In this document: one piece after another, positions 17,056 to 25,260 of the stretch
How positions within the stretch are numbered: position 1 is the stretch's first letter
Layout of the letters: each line of letters begins with the position of its first letter
DNA from: CAZUXE01 sp964624585
GTDB taxonomy: Bacteria > Hydrothermota > Tepidihabitantia > B3-TA06
Direction of reading: 5' to 3'
Assembly (NCBI GenBank): GCA_964624585.1
Contig: CAZUXE010000006.1
Span: 20,454 to 84,453 of the forward strand
Length of the DNA stretch: 64,000 nt
Notes under the pieces: generated by a model
What the model was told of the DNA's origin: nothing
Seen by the model: only the letters and a program-made list of their open reading frames with translations
Databases searched by the model: none
Position numbers and translations under genes: made by a program

Positions 17056-18576
17056 ATGAAGCGTTTTCTATTTTTACTTATTTTAACGGGAAGTTTATGG
17101 GCGTATGAAGATGTTTGTTTTTCAACCCTATCGATGGGAATGGGTGGAACGCATACAATTTTTGCAGATAACCTAGCGTCCAGCGCTGCCAATCCGGCTT
17201 TTGCTGCGCGATTTACACGCACCAGAGCAATAATCACAGGCGCAATGCAACACTCCCTTCTTAGCTACGGACTACTGACCTTTTCTCAGCCAGTCAAATC
17301 TCTTGGTAACATTGGCGCAGGCTTCCTTTACTACCCTTGTTATGATACTATAAAAGCATCTGAAACCGATTTGCGGGTATTTTGGGCTATCCCCCTTGGC
17401 CCCTACATCAACATTGGAGCAACTGTCGGCAATCATAACGCTTCTTGTGAGAATCAGGACACTACCACAGCTTCAGCGTACTCTTGCAGACCAGAACCCG
17501 GCTCATTTTTTTCACTTGGCCTTGCCGCTTCCCTTCCCAAAGGCCTTGCTGCAAGCCTCTCTTTGAAAGATATGGGTTTCAACTTCGCATTTAAGACTCC
17601 TACGACAATAAATGCAGGCCTAGCATGGAAACGAAATTTCAAACATGGAGCTGTATTTTCATCTGCCTTAATAGCAGCTGAAGCTAAACTGCTTGCAACA
17701 GGCTCCATAGGCTTCAACCTAGGGGCCGAAGGCTTTGTGCTTAACGATATTTTAGGTTTTCGTGCAGGCATAGGATATTCTCAAAAGGGAATTTCTCCAA
17801 CTGTAGGCCTTACTTTAAGAACCCGCAGGATTGAAAAAACAGATTTTGAACTGCACTATGCACTTGCCTTTATACCAACAGCCCATCATCAACTATCACT
17901 AAGCTTACTTTTCGGCGACGCCCGCAAAGAAGAAAAGGACAGCATAAAAGCTCATCAGCAAGAACGCGCCAGACGCTTGCGTGAACAGGCTTTAGCGCGT
18001 GAACGCGACAAGCTAAGGCAGGAGTTGAATGAAATTAATCAGGAACGCTCCGCATTGGAAAAAGAACGCAAAGGTATTGAACGAATCCGCGCCGAAGCCC
18101 TTGATAAGTTAAGCAGAACCAAGGGAATAGACATAGCATCCAACGACAGTACTATTCAGATAACTCTAACTGAAACAGTACTGAAGTTTGCAGATGATTC
18201 AGCTGAAATACCATTTCCCGAAGGATACAATATTCTATCAAAAATAGGACTTTTCTTACAAAATTACCCTAAAAACCGAATATCTATTTCCGTTTATAGC
18301 TCCCCACTTCCCGCATTGGAATCAGGGAAAGCAGACGCTTCTGAGGAGAATGGAGAAGAGCTAACAACTAAAACTCGACGCTACAAAGATGCCGCATCGC
18401 TTAACTCAGCCAGAGCTAAAACCATAAAAACCTATTTTGCCCGTGTTTACGGCGTTAAGTACTCCTTGCTTAGCGCTAAAGGGGTGGTTGATTCAGAACC
18501 CAGCGATAATCAAAAGGATGCACCGCTGCCGAAAATAAAAAAAGGCAACCGCGTAGTTATATTGATACAAAAATAA
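17056..18576 (+). CDS. PorV-like barrel fused to coiled coil and OmpA-like domain
   Basis: 506 residues. The signal peptide MKRFLFLLILTGSLWA is followed by a barrel domain. That domain opens with SMGMGGTHTIFADNLASSA-type residues, the pattern of PorV/PorQ-like outer-membrane proteins (mature part to about residue 290). A charged coiled coil (about 295-355, rich in ERARRLREQALARERDKLR) leads to a C-terminal OmpA-like module (about 370-505). There TITL-like strands, an FADDSAEIPFPEGYNIL segment and LNSARAKTIKTYF correspond to the peptidoglycan-binding fold. An acidic insert interrupts it. It probably anchors the outer membrane to the wall. It has its own promoter, GGAGG nine bases before ATG, and a terminator at 18799-18831. 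Confidence 0.8.
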   Translation: MKRFLFLLILTGSLWAYEDVCFSTLSMGMGGTHTIFADNLASSAANPAFAARFTRTRAIITGAMQHSLLSYGLLTFSQPVKSLGNIGAGFLYYPCYDTIKASETDLRVFWAIPLGPYINIGATVGNHNASCENQDTTTASAYSCRPEPGSFFSLGLAASLPKGLAASLSLKDMGFNFAFKTPTTINAGLAWKRNFKHGAVFSSALIAAEAKLLATGSIGFNLGAEGFVLNDILGFRAGIGYSQKGISPTVGLTLRTRRIEKTDFELHYALAFIPTAHHQLSLSLLFGDARKEEKDSIKAHQQERARRLREQALARERDKLRQELNEINQERSALEKERKGIERIRAEALDKLSRTKGIDIASNDSTIQITLTETVLKFADDSAEIPFPEGYNILSKIGLFLQNYPKNRISISVYSSPLPALESGKADASEENGEELTTKTRRYKDAASLNSARAKTIKTYFARVYGVKYSLLSAKGVVDSEPSDNQKDAPLPKIKKGNRVVILIQK

Positions 18577-18798
18577 GCACGGAAACACCGACTATAACTA
18601 TAGGTAGGATACTCTGTTAGACGACTTACAGTGATTTTATCTGCGACACTGCATTGCCGATTACCGCTATAGAGGATATCTTAATCCGCATCTCTACTAG
18701 ATTTTAGGACAAATAAAGACATTCCCTGTATATAGGATATTAGGATAGAAGTTATGTGAACTTCTGGTTGTTATGAGGATAATTGGAAGAATAGGTCA

Positions 18799-18831
18799 AA
18801 AGGGCGCTTTCTTTTTTAGAAAACGCCCTTT
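18799..18831. terminator. Intrinsic terminator between convergent genes
   Basis: AAAGGGCG (18799-18806) pairs with CGCCCTTT (18824-18831), and inner TTTC/GAAA extends the stem. It can serve the barrel-OmpA gene on + and the 37-residue gene on -. Confidence 0.7.
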
Positions 18832-18862
18832 CAGGAGACATTATGTTTTACGCGAATTTATT

Positions 18863-18976
18863 TCAATAAGCCTGAGCGGCATCCGCTACCATTGCTCTGC
18901 GGATTGTAAGCTCAAGTTTTTTAATCATTTCTTTCTTTAAGTTTTCTTTTTCTTTTGGTTCCAAATTCAATTTCAT
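18863..18976 (-). CDS. 37-residue basic helical protein under a sigma-54 promoter
   Basis: ATG 18976 to TGA 18863, with GGAGG five bases before the ATG. The product is almost entirely predicted helix: an amphipathic charged first half (PKEKENLKKEMIKKLE) and a second half ending VADAAQAY. No family is recognised. The gene stands alone between the terminator at 18799-18831 and the sigma-54-type promoter at 19010-19025. That pairing of an exact promoter and an exact ribosome site around a tiny frame argues that the protein is real. It could be a regulator, peptide toxin or small stress protein; the sequence does not decide. Confidence 0.75.
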   Translation of the reverse strand: MKLNLEPKEKENLKKEMIKKLELTIRRAMVADAAQAY

Positions 18977-19009
18977 GTTAACCTCCATGTTCTTATTGCA
19001 TATTAAACA

Positions 19010-19025
19010 AGCAATAAACGTGCCA
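19010..19025 (-). promoter_or_regulatory. Sigma-54 (RpoN) promoter, -24/-12
   Basis: Minus strand TGGCACG (19025-19019), four bases, TTGCT (19014-19010): an exact match to the RpoN consensus TGGCACG-N4-TTGCW. Expected transcript start is near 18998, about 22 bases before the ATG of the 37-residue gene. An RpoN-dependent activator encoded elsewhere is implied. Confidence 0.8.
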
Positions 19026-19163
19026 CACTCGACGCCAAAGCTAAAGGTATGCTTTTACGGCACTTAGGGCATCTTTGCTATGAGGGTTTCGTAGGAAATG
19101 TATCTAAATGGATAATCCACCTGTAAACAGCCCCCTGTTTTTAGTAAATTAATTGTTATATTT

Positions 19164-19367
19164 TCAGTATTCTAACTCTATAGTCTCCAATTCTTTTGCA
19201 ACTTGAGGATCTAGAATTTCCCCAACCGCGAATTTTAGCCTTGCGTCAAGTATTTTTTCTATAGCGGGATTCATCATATAAACTATTAAATACCGCATAG
19301 CTTTACACTTTTCTCCTGGAAGCATTAACGAATAAGCTTCATCTATATGTTGAGAGTCTTTTCCCAT
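19164..19367 (-). CDS. Hypothetical small cytoplasmic protein (67 aa)
   Basis: No recognised family. It is a mixed-charge helical protein without signal or membrane segment, ending in QVAKELETIELEY. The start ATG 19367 has GAGGAAAGC as ribosome site. A good promoter lies upstream (19423-19451). Cys (one), Met and Ala-rich helices give no functional clue. It precedes the sigma-54-controlled 37-residue gene on the same strand, but that gene has its own promoter. Confidence 0.6.
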   Translation of the reverse strand: MGKDSQHIDEAYSLMLPGEKCKAMRYLIVYMMNPAIEKILDARLKFAVGEILDPQVAKELETIELEY

Positions 19368-19422
19368 GCTTTCCTCTTCTCCCTATATTTACGCATTTTT
19401 AAGACCACAATTTTAGGCTTTC

Positions 19423-19451
19423 ATTATAGAGGCTTATAACTTACAAGTCAA
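19423..19451 (-). promoter_or_regulatory. Promoter of 67-aa gene
   Basis: Minus strand TTGACT (19451-19446), 17 bp, TATAAT (19428-19423), with a leader of about 50 bases. Confidence 0.75.
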
Positions 19452-19516
19452 GTGAAGAAGTGTTTACAAAAGACTAGTTAGACAATATAGTATCATGGTG
19501 TTTTATGTGATAAATT

Positions 19517-19550
19517 AACCCCGGACAAAAGGAGGTAAAAGTCCGGGGTT
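19517..19550 (-). terminator. Intrinsic terminator after rubredoxin
   Basis: Perfect 10-bp arms AACCCCGGAC (19517-19526) and GTCCGGGGTT (19541-19550) with a 14-base loop. On + it is followed by TT, on - by TTAATTTA. Confidence 0.75.
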
Positions 19551-19572
19551 TTGGGATATATCAGGGATTTTC

Positions 19573-19734
19573 TTAATCTTCGGGTGAAAAATCGTCCTTG
19601 CCTGCTCCGCATACAGGACAAGTCCAATCGTCGGGTAAGTCTTCAAACTTAGTTCCCGCGGCTATATTGTTATCTGGATCTCCCACTTCGGGGTCGTATA
19701 CGTATCCGCAAATATCGCAAACGTATTTTTTCAT
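19573..19734 (-). CDS. Rubredoxin
   Basis: 53 residues, ATG 19734 to TAA 19573, AAGGAG nine bases upstream. The single FeS4 iron is held by Cys6, Cys9, Cys39 and Cys42 (CDICGY and CPVCGA motifs). The aromatic core Tyr4, Tyr11, Tyr13, Phe30 and Trp37 and the acidic tail KDDFSPED are those of canonical anaerobe rubredoxins. It is a one-electron carrier in the cytoplasm. The flavodiiron protein at 25481-26701 is a natural acceptor, giving an oxygen- or NO-reducing chain. The gene follows the 150-aa gene by 64 bases and may be cotranscribed; a terminator follows at 19517-19550. Confidence 0.98.
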   Translation of the reverse strand: MKKYVCDICGYVYDPEVGDPDNNIAAGTKFEDLPDDWTCPVCGAGKDDFSPED

Positions 19735-19797
19735 AGTTTTCTACTCCTTTGAGTTTTTTATTGTTTTATAAGTCGCAAATTGCATTATATTACCCAC

Positions 19798-20250
19798 CTA
19801 AAAAATTATTTCAACCAACTTGGCCGGAGGCAGGCGAAACGCTGAACCACGCCCTTGAAAGAAACCGTGTTCACCTATCAGATGGATATTAAGTTCAGCC
19901 CATTTAATGTTCAAGCCGGTATCGGTTCTTTCAGCAGTTATTACAGTTTTATCTGCCCTAAATGCGTGGGGCCATGGACAAGCGATAATTCCTCTAGTAT
20001 CAGAGGCCCATGCACGAAGTTTTTCACCAAGCTCTACCCAATCTCCTAAACCTTCCTTTGCTTTTTGGGTAATTTCCGTCATCCGCGCTGCAATCTCTTC
20101 TTTAGTTCGTCCTAATCTATCCAATTCTTTGGCGTCTGTGTCAATTATTTCCCATAAACTACGTTTATCATCGCCAAGAAATCCACGAGCCGATAAGCGC
20201 GAAGAACGCAGCATCTGCTCAAGTTTCTCAAGTTGCGGCGACATCTTCAT
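19798..20250 (-). CDS. Conserved hypothetical protein (150 aa)
   Basis: Starts ATG 20250 behind AAGGAGG. Residues 1-65 are charged and helical (MSPQLEKLEQMLRSSRLSARGFLGDD...EEIAARMTEITQKAKEGLG). The second half is beta-rich with CPWPHAFRADKTVITAERTDTGLNIKWAELNIHLI. I have a recollection of similar proteins, with a CPWPH motif, in other anaerobes, but no function is known to me. Cytoplasmic, no membrane segments. It sits directly before rubredoxin on the same strand, which might indicate a redox or stress role. Confidence 0.7.
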   Translation of the reverse strand: MKMSPQLEKLEQMLRSSRLSARGFLGDDKRSLWEIIDTDAKELDRLGRTKEEIAARMTEITQKAKEGLGDWVELGEKLRAWASDTRGIIACPWPHAFRADKTVITAERTDTGLNIKWAELNIHLIGEHGFFQGRGSAFRLPPAKLVEIIF

Positions 20251-20285
20251 ATACGCCTCCTTCTGTAATTAAATAGATGGACTGA

Positions 20286-20315
20286 ATTATACATACGGAG
20301 TGAATATGCTTGCAA
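20286..20315 (-). promoter_or_regulatory. Likely promoter of 150-aa gene
   Basis: Minus strand TTGCAA (20315-20310), 18 bp, TATAAT (20291-20286). The -35 is weak and the -10 perfect. Confidence 0.45.
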
Positions 20316-20567
20316 GGAATAAGGGGAAGGATGAATATTCCTTTGATAGTTAAGAAGATGATTTATCCAAAGCATTAACCTTGGCGAAATTTTCATATTC
20401 ATACACAGCTCCTTCTATTTAGATTAAAGAGATATAACATGCCAACGGGAGTGTGATTAAGGAAAGGCGTTAAACAAAACACATAGTTTGAAGAAAGGTC
20501 TAGCACAGTTCTAGGAGATGGTAAGCAACTCTTTGAGAATTTAGGGAGAGAAGAAGATGAGAGCGGC

Positions 20568-21680
20568 TTAAAATTTATCATAAAATATCTTCTCCTGCGG
20601 TATATTAAAGGAGCTAAGAACTGCAATAGATGCGTCAATCATCCCAGGTGAACCACACAAATACGCCTCGTAATTGGAAGCATCTGACTGCTCCTGCAGA
20701 TATTCTTTAAGAAGTTTGGTTACCCTGCCTTGCCTACCCCTCCAATTATCATCTTCTTCGGGCTGCGAAAGCCCTGGAATAAACCTAAACTCAGGAATAG
20801 TTTTTTCAAAAGCCTGCATTTCTTTCAGCATAAACATATCTTTCAATGATCTAACACCAAAGAAGAACACGCCCTTTCGTTTGATTCTATTATTGGCAAT
20901 ATGATGCAGCAGACTTCTAATTGGCGCCATTCCTGAACCTGTTGCAATAAATAGCATTGGCGCATCTGTATCGGAGAGATGAAAATCGCCATAAGGGCCT
21001 GTGATTGTAACCTTATCGCCTTCAGTAAGATGTTCAAAGATATAGGTAGTACAAATACCGCCCGGAACCTTGCGGATTATCAATTCAATATGACCTTTAT
21101 CTAAAGGATTAGATGCAATGGAATATGCGCGCGAAACCTCGCCGGGGCTGCCTTTGTAACGTGGCGCCTTGAACTGTATATACTGACCGGCAACAAAGTC
21201 CATGCTTTCACCTTGAGGCAGGGCTAGTTTTAAGTGCTTAACGTCATAGGTAAGGTCTTCCATCTTCTCAAGAACACAGTCATACTCCTTGACAGCCAAA
21301 AGCTCTCTAGGTATTTGAATATCTATATCTTCTCTAACCTTTACCTGACACGCAAGTCGCACCCCATCCGCCTTTGCCACAGCGTCAATATAAGGCTCTT
21401 CTGTAGGTAAAAAAGGGCCACCGCCTTTAGAAACCACCACCTTGCAGTAACCGCAAGTTCCGCGTCCGCCACATGCAGAAGGTATAAATATCTTAGCTAA
21501 AGACAAAGTGGACAGAAGTGAATCACCGCCCTTGGCCGTAAATTCCTTTTTGCCGTTGTTTATGTTGACCTTAACTTCACCGTAGTTTGCAATAAAACGC
21601 TCGGCTATAACCAAAAGCAGAGCAAGAAAGGCTCCTACTGCAGAAATTACAAGTATTGCGATAATGGCATTAGTTATCAC
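20568..21680 (-). CDS. nqrF: Na+-translocating NADH:quinone reductase subunit F
   Basis: 370 residues. One N-terminal helix (3-25) anchors the protein. A 2Fe-2S ferredoxin domain follows (CGGRGTCGYC near 70-79 and a fourth Cys near 112), then an FAD-binding ferredoxin reductase domain (RAYSIAS near 185) and an NADH-binding domain (GSGMAPIRSLLHH near 250; final AYLCGSPGM). NqrF takes hydride from NADH and passes electrons into the Na+-pumping complex at the inner membrane. GTG 21680 overlaps the stop of a 61-codon open frame that fills the gap from nqrE. It is the last gene of nqrBCDEF. Confidence 0.93.
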   Translation of the reverse strand: MITNAIIAILVISAVGAFLALLLVIAERFIANYGEVKVNINNGKKEFTAKGGDSLLSTLSLAKIFIPSACGGRGTCGYCKVVVSKGGGPFLPTEEPYIDAVAKADGVRLACQVKVREDIDIQIPRELLAVKEYDCVLEKMEDLTYDVKHLKLALPQGESMDFVAGQYIQFKAPRYKGSPGEVSRAYSIASNPLDKGHIELIIRKVPGGICTTYIFEHLTEGDKVTITGPYGDFHLSDTDAPMLFIATGSGMAPIRSLLHHIANNRIKRKGVFFFGVRSLKDMFMLKEMQAFEKTIPEFRFIPGLSQPEEDDNWRGRQGRVTKLLKEYLQEQSDASNYEAYLCGSPGMIDASIAVLSSFNIPQEKIFYDKF

Positions 21681-21862
21681 AGCGGCCTCACTTTTTCAAG
21701 CTGCTCTATAATTAAGGTAGTAGGCCACAGAGCAAGTCTTTTCATAAAGTAACTACCAGAGACTAGTGTTCTTTGCAAAATCTTGTCATAGGGCGGTAAC
21801 TTACCTCGATTGTTCAACTCTAGGATGCTTGGCAAAGACAAAAAGGAGTATAAATCAACCAC
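21677..21862 (-). CDS. Possible small gene bridging nqrE and nqrF (61 aa)
   Basis: An open frame begins with GTG 21862 inside the end of nqrE and stops exactly over the nqrF start (CTGTGATA, TGA/GTG overlap). The product is rich in Leu, Pro and Arg, with no recognised motif. Coupled overlaps at both ends are the only evidence. It may instead be a translated spacer that keeps ribosomes moving to nqrF. Confidence 0.3.
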   Translation of the reverse strand: MVDLYSFLSLPSILELNNRGKLPPYDKILQRTLVSGSYFMKRLALWPTTLIIEQLEKVRPL

Positions 21863-22454
21863 CTGAAAGCACCCCTGTAAATCCTATAAATGCTAATGCC
21901 ATAAGCCCTGCAATAATTAGGGTAATCCCTGGACCTTGCAAACCTTCGGGTATTTTTGCTGCTGAAAGTCGTTGTCTTATTCCAGCCATAGCCACAATAG
22001 CCAGCATCCAACCTATTCCTGAACCCAGGCCAAACATTACGCCTTCAAAAAAGCTGTAGTCGCGAATTACCATAAACAGCGATGCCCCCAGAATTGCACA
22101 ATTGACTGTTATAAGGGGAAGAAAGATACCCAAATTCTGATATAACACTGGGGAAAAACGTTCAATAACCATTTCAACAAACTGAACAAATGCAGCAATA
22201 ATTACTATGAATACAAGAAACCTAAGATAGTATAGGTTCAAAGGCAAAAGAATGTACTTATACGCTAACCAATCAAGCGCTACAGTAAAAGTCATAACGA
22301 ACACCACTGCGAAACCTAAGCCAAAAGCGGTTTTAACCTGTCTTGAAACAGAAAGAAAGGAACACATGCCCAAGAATCGGGCAAGTAATATATTCTCTGT
22401 AAACACCGCGGCAAAAAGAATTATAATAGGCCGCAATAAAACCGAGGCTTCCAC
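21855..22454 (-). CDS. nqrE: Na+-NQR subunit E
   Basis: 199 residues, six transmembrane helices, NqrE/RnfA family. The two symmetry-related motifs around ENILLARFLGMCSFL and LPLITVNCAILGASLF carry the cysteines (in GMC and VNC) that hold the intramembrane iron centre between NqrD and NqrE. It starts with GTG 22454, overlapping TAG of a preceding 83-codon frame, and a run AAGGTAGG may act as ribosome site. It pairs with NqrD to form the ion channel of the complex. Confidence 0.95.
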   Translation of the reverse strand: MEASVLLRPIIILFAAVFTENILLARFLGMCSFLSVSRQVKTAFGLGFAVVFVMTFTVALDWLAYKYILLPLNLYYLRFLVFIVIIAAFVQFVEMVIERFSPVLYQNLGIFLPLITVNCAILGASLFMVIRDYSFFEGVMFGLGSGIGWMLAIVAMAGIRQRLSAAKIPEGLQGPGITLIIAGLMALAFIGFTGVLSGG

Positions 22455-22705
22455 TAAGCACCTACCTTTCCATAAGTTCGATAAGAGGGATAACTCCTTT
22501 GCAACTCAGACAATATAGCTGAATTTGGATAGGGTGAATTTTTTACAAGCTGCCTGTCTAGCGTATTTAGAAGAAGGAGAGGGGTTCTGCAACAAAGTGT
22601 TTGCGAAATTGGAGATAATATTTTAGAAAAGTGATTATCGGAATCAAACACTGCTTCATTATTTTCCATAAGGGCGATTCTTTTTGACACAAAAGATATT
22701 CCCAT
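22454..22705 (-). CDS. Possible small gene bridging nqrD and nqrE (83 aa)
   Basis: ATG 22705 lies just after the nqrD stop with GAAGGAAG upstream, and the frame ends TAG overlapping GTG of nqrE (TAGTG). The product is Ser/Leu-rich with two adjacent cysteines (TLCCRT) and no membrane helix. It resembles no family I know. As with the frame between nqrE and nqrF, exact bridging is the main support. Confidence 0.35.
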   Translation of the reverse strand: MGISFVSKRIALMENNEAVFDSDNHFSKILSPISQTLCCRTPLLLLNTLDRQLVKNSPYPNSAILSELQRSYPSYRTYGKVGA

Positions 22706-22707
22706 AT

Positions 22708-23508
22708 CTAACTTCCTTCTGAAATTATTGGTTTAGATGATGTATTGCCTAAAGGTTGTGGAAATGAGTTAGCAAGAAACTGGGAGTTGTTGGAGTGGGA
22801 CGGAGAGGATGGTTGGAAGGAAGGCTTGGAGGGAAGGTTAGAGGAAGGAGAGGAGGGTTGAGAGGGAGGGTTGGAGGGCGAGGAGGGCTGGGAGGAGGGC
22901 GAGGATTTTTTAAGGGAACGGAATATCCATACAACTACAGCCAAAGTAAAGAATGCACCAGGCGGCATAACCATTATAATCCACTTATCCCATGCTACCG
23001 AAGCAAAGAAAGGTATTGGAAAACCTAAAATAGACCCCATACCTATTAATTCCCTTATAACTGATACAACCAACAGAACGAAGGCATAACCTATGCCTGA
23101 AAAGAATCCGTCAAGAGCCGATTGAAGCGGCGGATTGGAACCTGCAAAGGCCTCTGCCCTACCCATAATTATGCAGTTAGTAATTATCAAACCCACGTAA
23201 GGCCCAAGACTTCGGCTCATATCCGGCCAATAGGCGGCAAGCGCCCTGTCGAAGAGTATAACGTAGAAGGCAATAATTAAGGTTTGAACCATCATCCGCA
23301 CGCGACGAGGCGTAATATTTCTTAATAGCGATACGGTAAGTCCAGACAATGCCGTAGTGAAGATAAGGGCTACGCTCATCACAAGGGTATTCAAAACCAA
23401 ATTGGTTACAGCAAGCGCCGAACAAATGCCAAGCACTTGACTAAAAACAGGATTATCTGTCCAGACCCCTTCCTTGATTATAGCGCTAATTTTTTTATTC
23501 CCCGGCAT
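22708..23508 (-). CDS. nqrD: Na+-NQR subunit D with Pro/Ser-rich tail
   Basis: 266 residues. Residues 1-195 are the six-helix NqrD/RnfE fold (NPVFSQVLGICSALAVTNLV, IITNCIIMGRAEAFA with the iron-ligand cysteine). From about residue 197 the protein ends in about 70 residues dominated by Ser and Pro (SSPSSQPSSPSNPPSQPS). These are encoded by a purine-rich tandem repeat on the other strand (22795-22912) and are absent from ordinary NqrD. The start is ATG 23508 because AGGAG lies eight bases before it and it overlaps the nqrC stop. The cytosolic tail is probably a disordered extension made by repeat growth. Confidence 0.93.
   Translation of the reverse strand: MPGNKKISAIIKEGVWTDNPVFSQVLGICSALAVTNLVLNTLVMSVALIFTTALSGLTVSLLRNITPRRVRMMVQTLIIAFYVILFDRALAAYWPDMSRSLGPYVGLIITNCIIMGRAEAFAGSNPPLQSALDGFFSGIGYAFVLLVVSVIRELIGMGSILGFPIPFFASVAWDKWIIMVMPPGAFFTLAVVVWIFRSLKKSSPSSQPSSPSNPPSQPSSPSSNLPSKPSFQPSSPSHSNNSQFLANSFPQPLGNTSSKPIISEGS
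22795..22912 (+). repeat. Purine-rich repeat with G-quadruplex pattern inside nqrD
   Basis: Units such as GGAGGG, GGTTGGA and GGGAGGG are repeated. GGGTTGAGAGGGAGGGTTGGAGGG-type runs give at least four GGG tracts. It codes for the Pro/Ser tail of NqrD on the opposite strand. Confidence 0.7.
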
Positions 23509-24145
23509 TGTCAGTCTCCTTTCCGTCAAATTCATTCATCCGGTCGCGCCAACGAACAAGTTGAGCGTTCATAAATTCGGCCAATCGCTTGGAAGTTTGA
23601 GTAGCTCCGGTAACGGCATTAAACGAATGTTTATCAGTTAAAGCTCCCGAGGAACGCATCTCAAGGGGAAGCATTCCTTCAGAAATGGTTTTTCCTATGA
23701 ATTGTTTCTTGAACCTAGGTTTTACAATCTCACCGCCAAGTCCGGGTGTTTCCTCTTGGACGTAGAATGAAACTCCTGTAATAGTTCTTTTATCTGCATT
23801 TATACCTATCACACCCTTAATAGGCGCCCAAAAACCCTGACCTTCAATGGCTAACACATAGGTGGTAAGTTTTCCGTTCTTCATATATCTAAGCGCTCCG
23901 GCACTGCTAGAATCAGGGTCGGCAAGAAGCTTAACGAATTTTGCATGTACCTCTTCAGGACTCATTCTACCTGGCAAATCAAGCGGCAGAACCTCAATGG
24001 CTGCACGCTCAAAGGCTATTTGAGCGTTGGCGTCAACCTTCGCACGGGTAAAGGCGGCAAAACCCACAAGTATGGAAGCGCAAAACATTGATATAAGGAA
24101 CATGAACAGAATAGGATACCAACTCTTGTCTTTTACACTCATCAT
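23495..24145 (-). CDS. nqrC: Na+-NQR subunit C (covalent FMN subunit)
   Basis: 216 residues. One N-terminal helix (about 10-32) anchors a periplasmic FMN-binding domain. The flavinylation motif is NAVTGATQTS near 178-187, with the threonine of GAT bearing FMN through ApbE. The usual preceding Asp is Asn here. ETPGLGGEI is the second conserved patch. It shuttles electrons across the periplasmic face between NqrB and NqrD/E. It overlaps nqrD by 14 bases. Confidence 0.93.
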   Translation of the reverse strand: MMSVKDKSWYPILFMFLISMFCASILVGFAAFTRAKVDANAQIAFERAAIEVLPLDLPGRMSPEEVHAKFVKLLADPDSSSAGALRYMKNGKLTTYVLAIEGQGFWAPIKGVIGINADKRTITGVSFYVQEETPGLGGEIVKPRFKKQFIGKTISEGMLPLEMRSSGALTDKHSFNAVTGATQTSKRLAEFMNAQLVRWRDRMNEFDGKETDNAGE

Positions 24146-24203
24146 AACCCTTCCCTTGTTTGAAAGAGACTAGCATTTGACAGGAAGTTAGAGACTCTTG
24201 CAT

Positions 24204-25208
24204 TCACTTTGAGTTTCCCTTTAGCTGAGCTAACTTTTCTTTTCTACGCTTTTTAGCCTCATTAAAACCGTAATCAAGAATCGGTGCAAACATATTCGCG
24301 AGGAGTATGGAGAACATCATACCTCCGTTGAATACCGAAAAACTACGTATCACAAATGTAGCAACGGCAATCAAGGCTCCATAAATTAACTGCGCTCCCA
24401 AAGTTTTAGGAGCAGACACCGGATCTGTAGCCATAAAAAATGCGCCGAACAGGAAGCCGCCACCCATCAAGGCGACTAGAAGGCCTGAAGCTGAAGGTAG
24501 GCCAAGAAGGTCAGCCAAAAGATTGACCAAAGCGTAGACCCCAATAGTCATTAAAATTATCCACCTGTTGGCTGTTTTTGAGATAAACAGATACAACCCA
24601 CCTGCAAGTATAGCTATTACGCTAGTTACACCCATGCTTCCGGCAAGATTGCCAAGAAGAAGGTTCAAAAGATGCGGAGCTTCAGCCAAGCCCTGCTTTA
24701 AGGCTCCCATGGGAGATGCTGAAGTTATGACGTCAGGGCTTAATACAGTACTCCATTGTCCCAAGGCTCCCCAAGGGAAACCTGCCGCCGGCGCCCACTT
24801 CGCTGTCATAGCTACAGGAAATGATATGTAGACAAATGCGCGGCCAACAAGGGCAGGGTTGAATATGTTTCTGCCAAAGCCGCCAAATACCATTTTGCCA
24901 AACAGTATAGCGAAAGCTATACCAATTATCACCACATGCCAAGACGCTGTTGGCGGAAGAACAAGGGCGTAGAGTATGCCTGAAACAAAAACAGCTTCAG
25001 AAACAGGTTCTTTTCTTTTGCTTGCCAAAAGAAACAAGTATTCTGTTAAAAAAGCGGTGGAGACCGAAATAATCACAATAGCCAGTGAACGCCAGCCAAA
25101 GAAATACACCGAAGCAAGAACACAGGGAAGGCTGGCAAGCATCACACGGCGCATTATCTTTTGCTTTTGAAGCAGTTGTCTCTTCTTGACAGGCTTGTGC
25201 ATGCTCAT
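24204..25208 (-). CDS. nqrB: Na+-NQR subunit B / RnfD family
   Basis: 334 residues, about ten transmembrane helices, NqrB/RnfD family. GRNIFNPALVGRAFVYISFP and the TDPVSAP motif are conserved family landmarks. The covalent-flavin motif reads SPDVITSASPMGAL: where most members have GAT, this one has SAS, so the acceptor would be Ser rather than Thr. NqrB normally contacts NqrA for quinone reduction, but no nqrA lies upstream. First gene of the operon, with its own promoter (25233-25260). Confidence 0.9.
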   Translation of the reverse strand: MSMHKPVKKRQLLQKQKIMRRVMLASLPCVLASVYFFGWRSLAIVIISVSTAFLTEYLFLLASKRKEPVSEAVFVSGILYALVLPPTASWHVVIIGIAFAILFGKMVFGGFGRNIFNPALVGRAFVYISFPVAMTAKWAPAAGFPWGALGQWSTVLSPDVITSASPMGALKQGLAEAPHLLNLLLGNLAGSMGVTSVIAILAGGLYLFISKTANRWIILMTIGVYALVNLLADLLGLPSASGLLVALMGGGFLFGAFFMATDPVSAPKTLGAQLIYGALIAVATFVIRSFSVFNGGMMFSILLANMFAPILDYGFNEAKKRRKEKLAQLKGNSK

Positions 25209-25232
25209 TTCTTTACCAACTCCTATCTTATT

Positions 25233-25260
25233 ATCATAAACTGACTTGGCCCGATGTCAA
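25233..25260 (-). promoter_or_regulatory. Promoter of nqrBCDEF operon
   Basis: Minus strand TTGACA (25260-25255), 16 bp, TATGAT (25238-25233). TAGGAG follows in the leader. Confidence 0.75.

Noticed and set aside
22795..23028. Gly/Arg-rich + frame over the nqrD tail
   Set aside because: Reverse reading of the Pro/Ser tail; nqrD is clearly the coding strand.
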